NCBI GenBank assembly: GCA_946408345.1 | Contig: CAMJRR010000001.1 | Location: 1 to 64,000 of the forward strand | DNA length: 64,000 bases | Source: an uncultured Bacteroidales bacterium | GTDB lineage: Bacteria; Bacteroidota; Bacteroidia; Bacteroidales; F082 | Reading direction: 5' to 3' | In this document: piece by piece, positions 53,104-60,541 of the stretch | Position numbering within the stretch: position 1 is the stretch's first letter | Layout: each line of letters begins with the position of its first letter | Position numbers and translations under genes: made by a program | Notes under the pieces: generated by a model | Told to the model about the DNA's origin: nothing | The model's input: the letters and a program-made list of their open reading frames with translations, nothing else | Database searches by the model: none

Positions 53104-54342
53104 CTACAACTCCAGTTCCTTCGGATAGCAAATAAAATGTTTCACCACAGGCTGAGAGAGCACCGAAATATTCAGTTGGTCGGAAGCCTCGCTGATGTCT
53201 TTCATCGTGCCGTCTTTGTATAAGATGTTGATAGCTGGTTTCTTGGGATGATAGGCGTGGTTGGATGAAACACCTTGCAACAACAGAAAATCTGCCTCCT
53301 CCAGCGACCAACCATACATTTTTGCAATCTTGTTCCGAATCTCCTCGATATAGTTTGGGTCAAATGCACTTTCGCGCATCTCAATTCTGAACAAATGTCT
53401 GTCCGTAAGTCTTTTGCAAAGTTCAGAAAGCACGCGGTCAGTGTCGTCGCGCCAGGCTTTCACGGCAGTCATCACGTCGTAGTCGTCCAGCTGGCAGAAC
53501 TTGTCCATGACAAAATCGGGATACTGACCATCGGCGAAAGGCGTTGGGTTTTTCAAAAAGAACGATAGGGCAGGAGTGGCAAACAAGTCGCGTTCTTGGC
53601 TGAGCATTTTGGCGCGTTTCAGCACCTTCATCAGCGTGTATTCCGCGCTCAACACGGCCTTGTGCATATACACCTGCCAATACATGATGCGCCGCGCCAC
53701 CAAAAAGCTCTCCACGGAATAGATGCCCTTCGCCTCGATTGCGAGTTCGTTGCCGACGACTTCCATCATCTCCAACAGTCGCTCCGCGTTCACGCTACCT
53801 TCGGCTACGCCAGTGAAGAAACTGTCGCGTTTCAGATAATCGATTCTGTCTACGTCCAATTGGCTGGAAATGAGTTTTGTAAGAAAGCCTTTCTCGTATT
53901 CTCCTTTGAACATTTGAATGGCCATGTCGAGTCGCCCATTGTGGATCTTGTTGAATTTTTGCATCACCATCAGAGACAATTCCTCGTGCGAAACGCCCTG
54001 CACGATGCTGTTTTCCAAGGTGTGCGAGAACGGCCCGTGACCGCTGTCGTGGAGCAAAATGGCCAATGAAGCGGCCTCAAGTTCCTCGTCCGTAATCTCA
54101 TAGCCCTTGCCGCGAAGCAGTTGAATGGCGCGTCGCATAAGGTGCATGGTGCCGAGGCTGTGGGCGAAACGGGTGTGGTTGGCACCTGGATACACCAAGT
54201 TGGTCATGCTAACCTGTTTGATGCGCCTAAGCCGTTGGAAATAAGGGTGTTCTATGATGTCGAAATGCAGTTCGTCCGGGATGCTGACGAAGCCATAGAT
54301 GGGGTCGTTGAAGATTTTCTTTTTGTTGGATGCGCTTGCCAT
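53104..54342 (-). CDS. HD-domain phosphohydrolase (dNTPase-like)
   Basis: A 412-residue protein of the YdhJ/SAMHD1-like HD family. HTRFAHSLGTMHLMRRA (first His), LLHDSGHGPFSHTLE (HD pair) and LISSQLDVDRIDYLKRDSFFTG (final Asp) give a complete metal site. It probably hydrolyses dNTPs or another nucleotide; the precise substrate is unclear. The start follows a -7 box at 54361. Confidence 0.87.
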   Translation of the reverse strand: MASASNKKKIFNDPIYGFVSIPDELHFDIIEHPYFQRLRRIKQVSMTNLVYPGANHTRFAHSLGTMHLMRRAIQLLRGKGYEITDEELEAASLAILLHDSGHGPFSHTLENSIVQGVSHEELSLMVMQKFNKIHNGRLDMAIQMFKGEYEKGFLTKLISSQLDVDRIDYLKRDSFFTGVAEGSVNAERLLEMMEVVGNELAIEAKGIYSVESFLVARRIMYWQVYMHKAVLSAEYTLMKVLKRAKMLSQERDLFATPALSFFLKNPTPFADGQYPDFVMDKFCQLDDYDVMTAVKAWRDDTDRVLSELCKRLTDRHLFRIEMRESAFDPNYIEEIRNKIAKMYGWSLEEADFLLLQGVSSNHAYHPKKPAINILYKDGTMKDISEASDQLNISVLSQPVVKHFICYPKELEL

Positions 54343-54360
54343 GTGCCGCTAATTTTGCCG

Positions 54361-54368
54361 CAAAGGTA
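54361..54368 (-). promoter_or_regulatory. -7 box of the HD hydrolase gene
   Basis: The complement reads TACCTTTG, 18 bases before the start codon. An opposing TAATTTTG at 54350-54357 overlaps the same region. Confidence 0.5.
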
Positions 54369-54388
54369 ATGCTTTTTTCGTTTAATCA

Positions 54389-54455
54389 GCTTTCAGAAAG
54401 CATGTCATTCCTGCGCGGGATTGTGGGATGGCTGGAATCTATGCTTTCTGAAAGC
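54389..54455. repeat. 37-bp-core palindromic element, copy 1 (intergenic)
   Basis: Perfect 15-bp arms GCTTTCAGAAAGCAT/ATGCTTTCTGAAAGC around a 37-bp core that begins GTCATTCC and ends GGAATCT. Confidence 0.9.
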
Positions 54456-54526
54456 GGCCCAAAAAAGTTGTTCCCTGTAAAACAAATTGCCCTCTTTCGC
54501 GTTACATATCCAAACACACACAAACT

Positions 54527-56080
54527 ATGGACAAAACCACAATTCTTTGGGCTGACGACGAGATTGATCTCCTGAAGCCCCATATCATGTTTCTGGAACA
54601 GAAAGGCTATGAAGTAGTTACGGCCAACAACGGCTCCGATGCCATCGACAACGTGCGCCAACGCCATTTCGACATCGTTTTCCTTGACGAGCAGATGCCT
54701 GGCATTTCTGGTATCGAGGCACTTGAAGTCATCAAGCGCGAATATCCTAATCTCCCCGTGGTGATGATCACCAAGAGTGAGGAGGAACGCATTATGGAAG
54801 ATGCAATCGGTTCTAATATAGCGGATTACCTTATTAAACCCGTCAATCCTAACCAAATCCTGCTTTCGCTGAAACGCAACCTCGAGAATAGGAAACTCCG
54901 CGACGAGAAGTCGACGATGGGTTACCAACAGGAATTCCGCAAGATTAGCATGGACCTCAACAACAACCTCAACTTCGATGAGTGGGTTGACCTCTATAAG
55001 AACTTGGTGCGCTGGGAGTTGGAACTCCAAAAGTCGACCGACGATGGCATCAAGGGCATCCTTGCCAATCAAAAACAGGAAGCCAACACGCAATTCACGC
55101 GTTACATTGAACGCAACTATGTGGACTGGATCCAAGGCAAGTCAGAGAAACCCGTCATGTCACATACTGTAGTGCGCGACAAGGTGATTCCCCGCCTCGA
55201 TGGCAGCGACAAACCCTTGTTCCTCATCGTCATTGATAACCTGCGCTACGACCAATGGAAGGCTATCCAGCCGCTGATTGAGACCTATTTCCGTGTGGAG
55301 GCTGACGACATCTATTACAGCATCCTGCCAACGACAACGCAATATGCCCGCAATTCTCTCTTTGCCGGATTGATGCCCCTTGAAATCCGCCGTCGCTACC
55401 CCAAATGGTGGGTCGACGAGGAAGACGAAGGCACCAAGAACCAGTTTGAAGGCGAACTTTTGGGCGAACAACTGAAGCGTTTCGGCAAGAACATCAAGTA
55501 CTCTTATAATAAGGTGCTGAACTTGCAAGCGGGCAAGAAACTCTACGAACAGATGGCCAACCTGATGCCTAACAAGCTGAATGTCATCGTTTACAACTTT
55601 GTGGATATGCTCTCTCATGCCCGCACGGAGATGGAAATCATTCGCGAATTGGCCGACGACGAAGAAGCCTACCGCTCGCTGATGTACTCGTGGTTCGAGC
55701 ATTCCAGCCTCTTTGACATGATGCGCTTCATCGCCGAGAAGGGCTGCGACATGATCATTACCACCGACCACGGTTCCACCTACGTCGAAAAACCTGTCCG
55801 CATCTTGGGCGACCGTGAGGTGAACACCAACCTGCGCTATAAGTACGGCAAAAACCTGAAATACAACCCGAAGGAAGTCTTCGAGGTGAAAGACCCCGAG
55901 AAGATATTCCTGCCAAAAGTCAACCTCAGCACAACATACGTCTTTGCTGGCGAAAGTGACTTCTTTGCTTACCCGAACAACTACAACTATTACGTCAGTT
56001 ACTACCGCAACACCTTCCAGCACGGCGGCATCTCCATGAGCGAAATGCTGATTCCGGTGACGCATCTCACGGCGAAGTAG
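54527..56080 (+). CDS. porX: PorX-type response regulator with PglZ domain
   Basis: Regulator of type IX secretion. The 517 residues have an N-terminal receiver domain with phosphoacceptor Asp in FDIVFLDEQMPGISG (about residue 55) and the conserved Thr/Lys (MITKSEEE, DYLIKP), a three-helix linker, and a C-terminal PglZ domain (about 205-510) with LFLIVIDNLRYDQWK, TTTQYARNSLFAGLMP and ITTDHGSTYVEKPVRI, the metal-binding residues of an alkaline-phosphatase-like phosphodiesterase. This architecture is diagnostic of PorX. The partner kinase porY is not in the window. Confidence 0.95.
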   Translation: MDKTTILWADDEIDLLKPHIMFLEQKGYEVVTANNGSDAIDNVRQRHFDIVFLDEQMPGISGIEALEVIKREYPNLPVVMITKSEEERIMEDAIGSNIADYLIKPVNPNQILLSLKRNLENRKLRDEKSTMGYQQEFRKISMDLNNNLNFDEWVDLYKNLVRWELELQKSTDDGIKGILANQKQEANTQFTRYIERNYVDWIQGKSEKPVMSHTVVRDKVIPRLDGSDKPLFLIVIDNLRYDQWKAIQPLIETYFRVEADDIYYSILPTTTQYARNSLFAGLMPLEIRRRYPKWWVDEEDEGTKNQFEGELLGEQLKRFGKNIKYSYNKVLNLQAGKKLYEQMANLMPNKLNVIVYNFVDMLSHARTEMEIIRELADDEEAYRSLMYSWFEHSSLFDMMRFIAEKGCDMIITTDHGSTYVEKPVRILGDREVNTNLRYKYGKNLKYNPKEVFEVKDPEKIFLPKVNLSTTYVFAGESDFFAYPNNYNYYVSYYRNTFQHGGISMSEMLIPVTHLTAK

Positions 56081-56084
56081 GGTG

Positions 56085-56217
56085 TGAGTTTCCCCTTCGG
56101 GGAATGGAGTTCAATAATAATGTACCACGCGGCGGCTTGTGACGTTTACGATTAGTAAGCGTTACCTGCCGCCGCTGGCCGCTTTTTACTTGACTCCATT
56201 CCTGAAAGGGAATCTCA
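56085..56217. repeat. Nested palindromic repeat, copy 2
   Basis: TGAGTTTCCC...GGGAATGGAGT, GCGGCGGCTTG...GCCGCCG, TGACTCCATTCC...GGGAATCTCA. Same architecture as 52952-53088, in the gap between porX and tsaE. Confidence 0.85.
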
Positions 56218-56234
56218 ATAATTGACAAAATTAT

Positions 56235-56242
56235 TATCTTTG
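56235..56242 (+). promoter_or_regulatory. -7 box of tsaE-aroB-aroA
   Basis: TATCTTTG, 19 bases before the tsaE ATG. Confidence 0.6.
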
Positions 56243-56261
56243 CAGCGCAAATACCAATGAA

Positions 56262-56699
56262 ATGAATTCCAAAGAGTTTCATATTAACAGCGTGGAGCAA
56301 CTTTCGGAAGTGTCTGAATATTTGCTCTCCATGCGCGACGAAGCCGACATCATCGCGTTCTATGGCTCGATGGGTGCAGGTAAGACCACGCTCATCAAGA
56401 ATCTGTGCCACAAAATGGGTGTCACCGACGAGGTGAACAGCCCGACTTTCGCCATCGTGAATGAATACGTTACGGAAGAAGGTGAGTCGGTCTATCATTT
56501 TGATTTCTATCGTATTAAGAAGTTGGAGGAAGCCTACGACATCGGTTACGAGAACTATTTTGATAGCGGCAACCTCTGCCTCATTGAGTGGCCTGAAATG
56601 ATAGAGCCATTGCTACCCGAAAAGTATATTCGCGTGGAGATTCTTCATGGTGAGACGGATGATGAACGGGTGATTCTTTGTCAAGTGGTCGAAGAATGA
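56262..56699 (+). CDS. tsaE: tRNA t6A synthesis ATPase TsaE
   Basis: A 145-residue P-loop protein required for threonylcarbamoyladenosine at tRNA position 37. Motifs: FYGSMGAGKTTLIKNLC (Walker A), SPTFAIVNEY (switch), HFDFYRI and IEWPEMIEPLLPE. MtaB at 25543 acts on the product of this pathway. Its stop overlaps the aroB ATG. Confidence 0.95.
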   Translation: MNSKEFHINSVEQLSEVSEYLLSMRDEADIIAFYGSMGAGKTTLIKNLCHKMGVTDEVNSPTFAIVNEYVTEEGESVYHFDFYRIKKLEEAYDIGYENYFDSGNLCLIEWPEMIEPLLPEKYIRVEILHGETDDERVILCQVVEE

Positions 56700-57820
56700 G
56701 AAAAGTGATGGATATGACCCAAGCCTCAGAATGCATAGATTCCCGCCTGCGCACAGGCCAACCTTGGAATGACATGCATCCTGAGGCTTTAGAAAGCATG
56801 TCATCCCTGCGGGGGGATGAGCGGGGCATGGGATCTATGCTTTCTAAAGCCTCCCAAGTCTTCATCCTGACCGATGAAAACGTAGCCCCGTTTTGGCTGT
56901 CCGAAGTAGCCCATTGGCTGCACTGTGAGTCGGTGGTTGACATCATCATTAAGCCTGGCGAGCAGCACAAAAACCTGCAAACCGTCCAACGGATTTGGAA
57001 AACCCTGATGAAACATCACGCTGACCGCAATGCTTTGTTGATCAACCTCGGTGGCGGCACAGTTTCCGACTTAGGCGGCTTCGCAGCCTCGACTTACAAG
57101 CGCGGCATCAAGTTTATCAACATTCCGACGACTTTGCTTGCCATGGTTGATGCTGCAATAGGAGGGAAGACAGGCATCGATTTCGGTGGTGCCAAAAACC
57201 AAATCGGCACCTTTGCCGAGGCGGAAGAGGTGCTTATAAATCCAGTGTTTTTGGAAACTTTGCCCGAGCGGGAAATCCGTTCAGGTATGGCAGAGATGTT
57301 GAAATACGGCTTTATTGCTGATTCTAATCTCCTAGGAATCAATTTGGAGAATTATCAAAGCTACATTAGATGTGCTGGTGAAATCAAGCGTGAAATTGTT
57401 GAAAAAGACCCTTTGGAGAATGGCTTGCGTAAAATACTAAACTTTGGTCATACTATCGGCCATGCGATTGAAAGCCATTGTCTTACAACAAATTTCTCAT
57501 TGCTTCATGGGGAAGCTATAGCCTTAGGCATGGCTGCAGCTTTGTGGCTCTCAATAAAATTGTGCGGTTTGGATGAAAAAGTGTTGCAAGATTTTGAAAG
57601 CCAATTGCCGATGCTGCTTTCTGAGGCTGAAATCAAGCTTTCTGAAGTCGATATTAAGCCTATTATGACCTATCTTGTACACGACAAGAAAAACAAAGGT
57701 GAAAAACTGCAATTCGTTTTGCTTGAGGCCGTTGGAAAACCTGTTTGGGATGTGGAAGTTCCTAAAGATACACTGAGAGTGTCCTTGGAGTACATTATTA
57801 ATAAGGTGTCAAAAAGATGA
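56696..57820 (+). CDS. aroB: 3-dehydroquinate synthase with repeat-derived N-terminus
   Basis: Converts DAHP to 3-dehydroquinate using NAD and a metal ion (shikimate pathway). The conserved part begins at VFILTDENVAPFW. NLGGGTVSDLGGFAAST and KFINIPTTLLAMVDAAIGGKTG bind NAD; the metal ligands are E and H in SGMAEMLKYG, LNFGHTIGHAIE and LLHGEAIALGMA. From the ATG at 56696 (overlapping the tsaE stop) it has 374 residues. About residues 10-53 are the translation of two 69-bp palindromic elements, read through without a stop. An ATG at 56837 inside the second repeat would skip them but would also drop the usual N-terminal strand. Confidence 0.9.
   Translation: MRKVMDMTQASECIDSRLRTGQPWNDMHPEALESMSSLRGDERGMGSMLSKASQVFILTDENVAPFWLSEVAHWLHCESVVDIIIKPGEQHKNLQTVQRIWKTLMKHHADRNALLINLGGGTVSDLGGFAASTYKRGIKFINIPTTLLAMVDAAIGGKTGIDFGGAKNQIGTFAEAEEVLINPVFLETLPEREIRSGMAEMLKYGFIADSNLLGINLENYQSYIRCAGEIKREIVEKDPLENGLRKILNFGHTIGHAIESHCLTTNFSLLHGEAIALGMAAALWLSIKLCGLDEKVLQDFESQLPMLLSEAEIKLSEVDIKPIMTYLVHDKKNKGEKLQFVLLEAVGKPVWDVEVPKDTLRVSLEYIINKVSKR
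56721..56852. repeat. 37-bp-core palindromic elements, copies 2 and 3, in the aroB N-terminus
   Basis: Copy 2: 56721-56789, arms of 16 bp with one mismatch, core 56737-56773 (37 bp, reverse orientation). Copy 3: 56784-56852, perfect arms AGGCTTTAGAAAGCAT/ATGCTTTCTAAAGCCT, core 56800-56836 (37 bp). Each is 69 bp, i.e. 23 codons, and the two share six bases. Confidence 0.9.
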
Positions 57821-59025
57821 ATCTGTACTGCGACATCACACTCCCTGCCAGCAAAAGCGAGAGCAATCGCGCTTTGATGATTGCGGCATACGGCGGGTTT
57901 GAGCCTGATTTTGAGAATCTTTCGGATTCAAAAGATACCTGCATTTTAAAGGAAGTGCTGCAAGGACTGCCTCCTGTAGATTCCAGCGCGTCCACATGCC
58001 AACGCTGGAATGACCTAGGTGGAAGCCCTTGCGTTATCAATATCGTTGACTGTGGCACGGCAGCCCGTTTCTTAACCACTTATCTGGCTTGTCATGAAGG
58101 TAACTGGATCCTGACGGGCTCGGAGCGTATGAAGCAACGCCCAATGTCGCCTTTAATAGAGGCATTGCGTGCTTTGGGCGCGGACATACAATATGTTGAA
58201 AAAGAAGGCTTTCTTCCACTGGAAATCCATGGCAAATCTCTTGAAGGCGGCAAAGTGTCCATCGACATGACCCAGAGCAGCCAGTTTGCCTCGTCTTTGC
58301 TGTTGGCCGCTCCTATGTGGCCTCAAGGCCTCGAAATGGAAATGCTCGGCGATCTCAGCTCCTTGCCGTATCTCGAAATGACTTTAGAGATGATGCAGCA
58401 TTTTTCCGCTCGGGTCAAACGGGTTGGAAGAACTTTCGTAGTGGAGCCAATATCTTATCAGAGCCGTTCTTTTACCATCGAACCTGATTGGAGCGCAGCT
58501 TCCTATTGGTATGAAATGGCAGCGTTCAGCGAAGCGTGCGAAATTAGATTGCGTGGATTAAGCGCCCCTTCGATAGGCTCGGGGATTGCGAGTCTTCAAG
58601 GCGATGCTGTCATTGCCGAATGGATGCAACAGCTGGGCGTCGGCACCTTTGTTGACGGGCGTGATATTGTTTTAAAAAAAATCCCAATTGAGAAGCGTCC
58701 GTTGAGCTTTGATTTCTCTCAACATCCAGACCTATATCCTACAATTGCCGCCATATGCACTGGATTAAATGTTGAAGCTAATTTTACGGGCCTTGATAAC
58801 CTCGCTCTAAAAGAATCGGATAGGGTGGAGGCAATGCAAACGGAATTGGCAAAATTGGGTAGCTGCCCGATTCGCTTTTCAGCCCACAACGACCATCGAA
58901 TCGTGATGGCATTGGCACCCCTTTCTATGCTTGTAGGCCCTGCTTTTATTGACCATCCCGAGGTGGTGAAAAAATCCTATCCAGGCTTTTGGAAGGATGC
59001 CTCTTTTTTGGCAGTTAAACGGTAA
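57817..59025 (+). CDS. aroA: 3-phosphoshikimate 1-carboxyvinyltransferase with in-frame repeat insertion
   Basis: EPSP synthase of the shikimate pathway; joins shikimate 3-phosphate and PEP. 402 residues. ITLPASKSESNRALMIAAYGG (catalytic Lys and Ser region), VDCGTAARFLTTYL, LTGSERMKQRPMSPLIEALRALG, SSQFASSLLLAAP and the C-terminal LKESDRVEAM and NDHRIVMALAPL are family motifs. A stretch near residues 50-70 (PVDSSASTCQRWNDLGG) is a palindromic-element insertion in a region that is otherwise short. It overlaps aroB by ATGA. All catalytic motifs are present. Confidence 0.93.
   Translation: MNLYCDITLPASKSESNRALMIAAYGGFEPDFENLSDSKDTCILKEVLQGLPPVDSSASTCQRWNDLGGSPCVINIVDCGTAARFLTTYLACHEGNWILTGSERMKQRPMSPLIEALRALGADIQYVEKEGFLPLEIHGKSLEGGKVSIDMTQSSQFASSLLLAAPMWPQGLEMEMLGDLSSLPYLEMTLEMMQHFSARVKRVGRTFVVEPISYQSRSFTIEPDWSAASYWYEMAAFSEACEIRLRGLSAPSIGSGIASLQGDAVIAEWMQQLGVGTFVDGRDIVLKKIPIEKRPLSFDFSQHPDLYPTIAAICTGLNVEANFTGLDNLALKESDRVEAMQTELAKLGSCPIRFSAHNDHRIVMALAPLSMLVGPAFIDHPEVVKKSYPGFWKDASFLAVKR
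57978..58014. repeat. 37-bp-core palindromic element, copy 4, inside aroA
   Basis: Core AGATTCC...GGAATGAC, exactly 37 bp, with an internal CCAGCG/CGCTGG stem. The flanking arms (about 57964-57977 and 58015-58028) match at only 9 of 14 positions, suggesting an older, decayed copy. Same orientation and reading frame as copy 2. Confidence 0.85.
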
Positions 59026-59072
59026 ATTGTCCAGTTTTTTAGAATTATTGGGCTTGGTATAGAGAAATTCCG

Positions 59073-59080
59073 TACTTTTG
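59073..59080 (+). promoter_or_regulatory. -7 box TACTTTTG of the LutA-like gene
   Basis: 24 bases before the ATG at 59105; ATTG ends at 59050, 22 bases upstream. Confidence 0.55.
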
Positions 59081-59104
59081 CACGATTTTTTTGTAAAGAA
59101 AGTT

Positions 59105-59827
59105 ATGAAAGTTGAGCTGTTTGTGCCTTGTATCATCGACCAGTTCTATCCCATGGTGGCCTCTAATACCATGAAGGTCTTGGGACGAGCTGGTGTTGAG
59201 GTGGATTACAATCCTGAGCAGACCTGTTGTGGGCGCTTCGCCTATCACGCTGGTTTTCTGGAGGAAGCCAAAGAGTTGGGCGACAAGTTTCTCAACGACT
59301 TTTCCTACAACGGACCAGTGGTGGCTCCTTCTGCTGCCTGCGTGCATTACATTAGGAAACGCTACCCGCAATTGTTTTTCAATACGGCCAATCATCTGAA
59401 CTATAAACGAATGGTGGCCAATATTTATGAGTTGACCGATTTTCTGGTCAACAAATTGCATTTTGATGATTTTGGTGCCGAGTTTCCCCATAAGGTGACT
59501 TTCCATGACAGTTGCAGTGCCTTGCGGGGGATGGGGCTTGGCAAGGAAGCGCGTCAGTTGCTCTCCAAGGTAAAGGGATTGGAATTGGTGGAGATGAAGC
59601 AGACTGATATGTGTTGCGGCGCCGATTTCTCTTTGGAAGTCAATCATGAGACGCTGGCCATGGGAATGGCGAGCCATAAGGTGAAAAACGCGATGAATAC
59701 AGGTGCGGAATATATCGTTTCGACAGATATGACCTGCCTGATGCATCAAAAAACATATATTGAGAAGGAAGGACTGCCCATTAAGGTGATACATATCGCC
59801 GATGTGCTAGCCTCGGGGTGGATTTAA
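59105..59827 (+). CDS. LutA-like Fe-S oxidoreductase subunit
   Basis: A 240-residue protein with two CCG domains: C41-C42-G in EQTCCGRFAYHAGF and CCGADFSL near residue 172, plus PSAACVHY and HDSCSALRG. Such pairs bind a [4Fe-4S] cluster in LutA/YkgE and heterodisulfide reductase B subunits. LutA normally acts with LutB and LutC in L-lactate oxidation; neither is adjacent here, so the role is open. The start at 59105 opens the conserved MKVELFVPCIIDQFYP; the longer frame begins inside the promoter. Confidence 0.83.
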   Translation: MKVELFVPCIIDQFYPMVASNTMKVLGRAGVEVDYNPEQTCCGRFAYHAGFLEEAKELGDKFLNDFSYNGPVVAPSAACVHYIRKRYPQLFFNTANHLNYKRMVANIYELTDFLVNKLHFDDFGAEFPHKVTFHDSCSALRGMGLGKEARQLLSKVKGLELVEMKQTDMCCGADFSLEVNHETLAMGMASHKVKNAMNTGAEYIVSTDMTCLMHQKTYIEKEGLPIKVIHIADVLASGWI

Positions 59828-59838
59828 TAATAGGGCGA

Positions 59839-59858
59839 TTCTTCGACGGGCTTAGATC
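59839..59858. repeat. REP-like repeat, reverse orientation
   Basis: CTTCGACGGGCTTAGATCC, a divergent copy of the CCTGAGCCTGTCGAAGG family in the gap between the LutA-like and acyltransferase genes. Nothing else is seen there. Confidence 0.6.
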
Positions 59859-59911
59859 CAGCGAAAGTTAAGGTCGTAAGCTTGTTGAAACGCCATCAAA
59901 AACGAATTTGA

Positions 59912-60475
59912 ATGAACAACGACTATTACATACACGAAAGCAGTTACGTTGACGACAACGTGAGTATTGGTAAAGGCACAAAAATATGGCATTTCTGCCA
60001 TATCCAGTCGGGGGCCCAAATTGGTGAAGGTTGCTCATTTGGACAAAACGTAAATGTGGGCAACAACGTGAAGATTGGCAACCATGTGCGTGTCCAAAAC
60101 AATGTCTCCATCTACGAAGGCGTAGAGATTGAGGACAATGTGTTTTGTGGACCAAGCTGCGTATTCACCAATGTGACCACACCGCGGGCGCATTTCCCGG
60201 TTCATGGTGTGTATGCTAAGACCAAGATTTGCGAAGGTGCTTCATTGGGTGCCAACAGTACCGTGGTCTGTGGCCATACGGTGGGCAAAAGTGCTCTCAT
60301 CGCTGCTGGTGCCGTGGTGACCAAGGACGTGAAGCCTTACGCTTTGATGGCGGGTGTGCCCGCCCGGCAAATCGGCTGGGTCTGCGAATGTGGTAAACGC
60401 CTTGATGCCACATTGAAATGTGATTGCGGCCGGTGTTATGAAGAAAAAAACGGCAATTTAATAAAACTATTATAA
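59912..60475 (+). CDS. WbpD/WlbB-like sugar N-acetyltransferase
   Basis: A 187-residue left-handed beta-helix acetyltransferase with hexapeptide repeats (about 10-140). The sequence [23 protein letters not shown] and [14 protein letters not shown]...[15 protein letters not shown] is close to WbpD/WlbB, which N-acetylates a UDP-3-amino-uronate. The C-terminus has CxCx(9)CxC ([16 protein letters not shown]), probably a zinc knuckle. It lies next to the aminotransferase that would supply its substrate. Confidence 0.85.
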   Translation: MNNDYYIHESSYVDDNVSIGKGTKIWHFCHIQSGAQIGEGCSFGQNVNVGNNVKIGNHVRVQNNVSIYEGVEIEDNVFCGPSCVFTNVTTPRAHFPVHGVYAKTKICEGASLGANSTVVCGHTVGKSALIAAGAVVTKDVKPYALMAGVPARQIGWVCECGKRLDATLKCDCGRCYEEKNGNLIKLL

Positions 60476-60489
60476 AATAGGAAGGGTAT

Positions 60490-60541
60490 GTGGATTCGCT
60501 ACAACAACTCTAAACTCTAAACACTAAACTCTAAACTGACA
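60490..60541. repeat. CTAAACT heptamers before the aminotransferase start
   Basis: Four or so CTCTAAA/CACTAAA units directly before the ATG; same family as 26830-26882. Confidence 0.85.

Noticed and set aside
54350-54357. Promoter for porX (TAATTTTG)
   Set aside because: It overlaps the opposing HD-gene box, has no well-spaced -33 box, and lies 170 bases from porX; the porX promoter is not identified.
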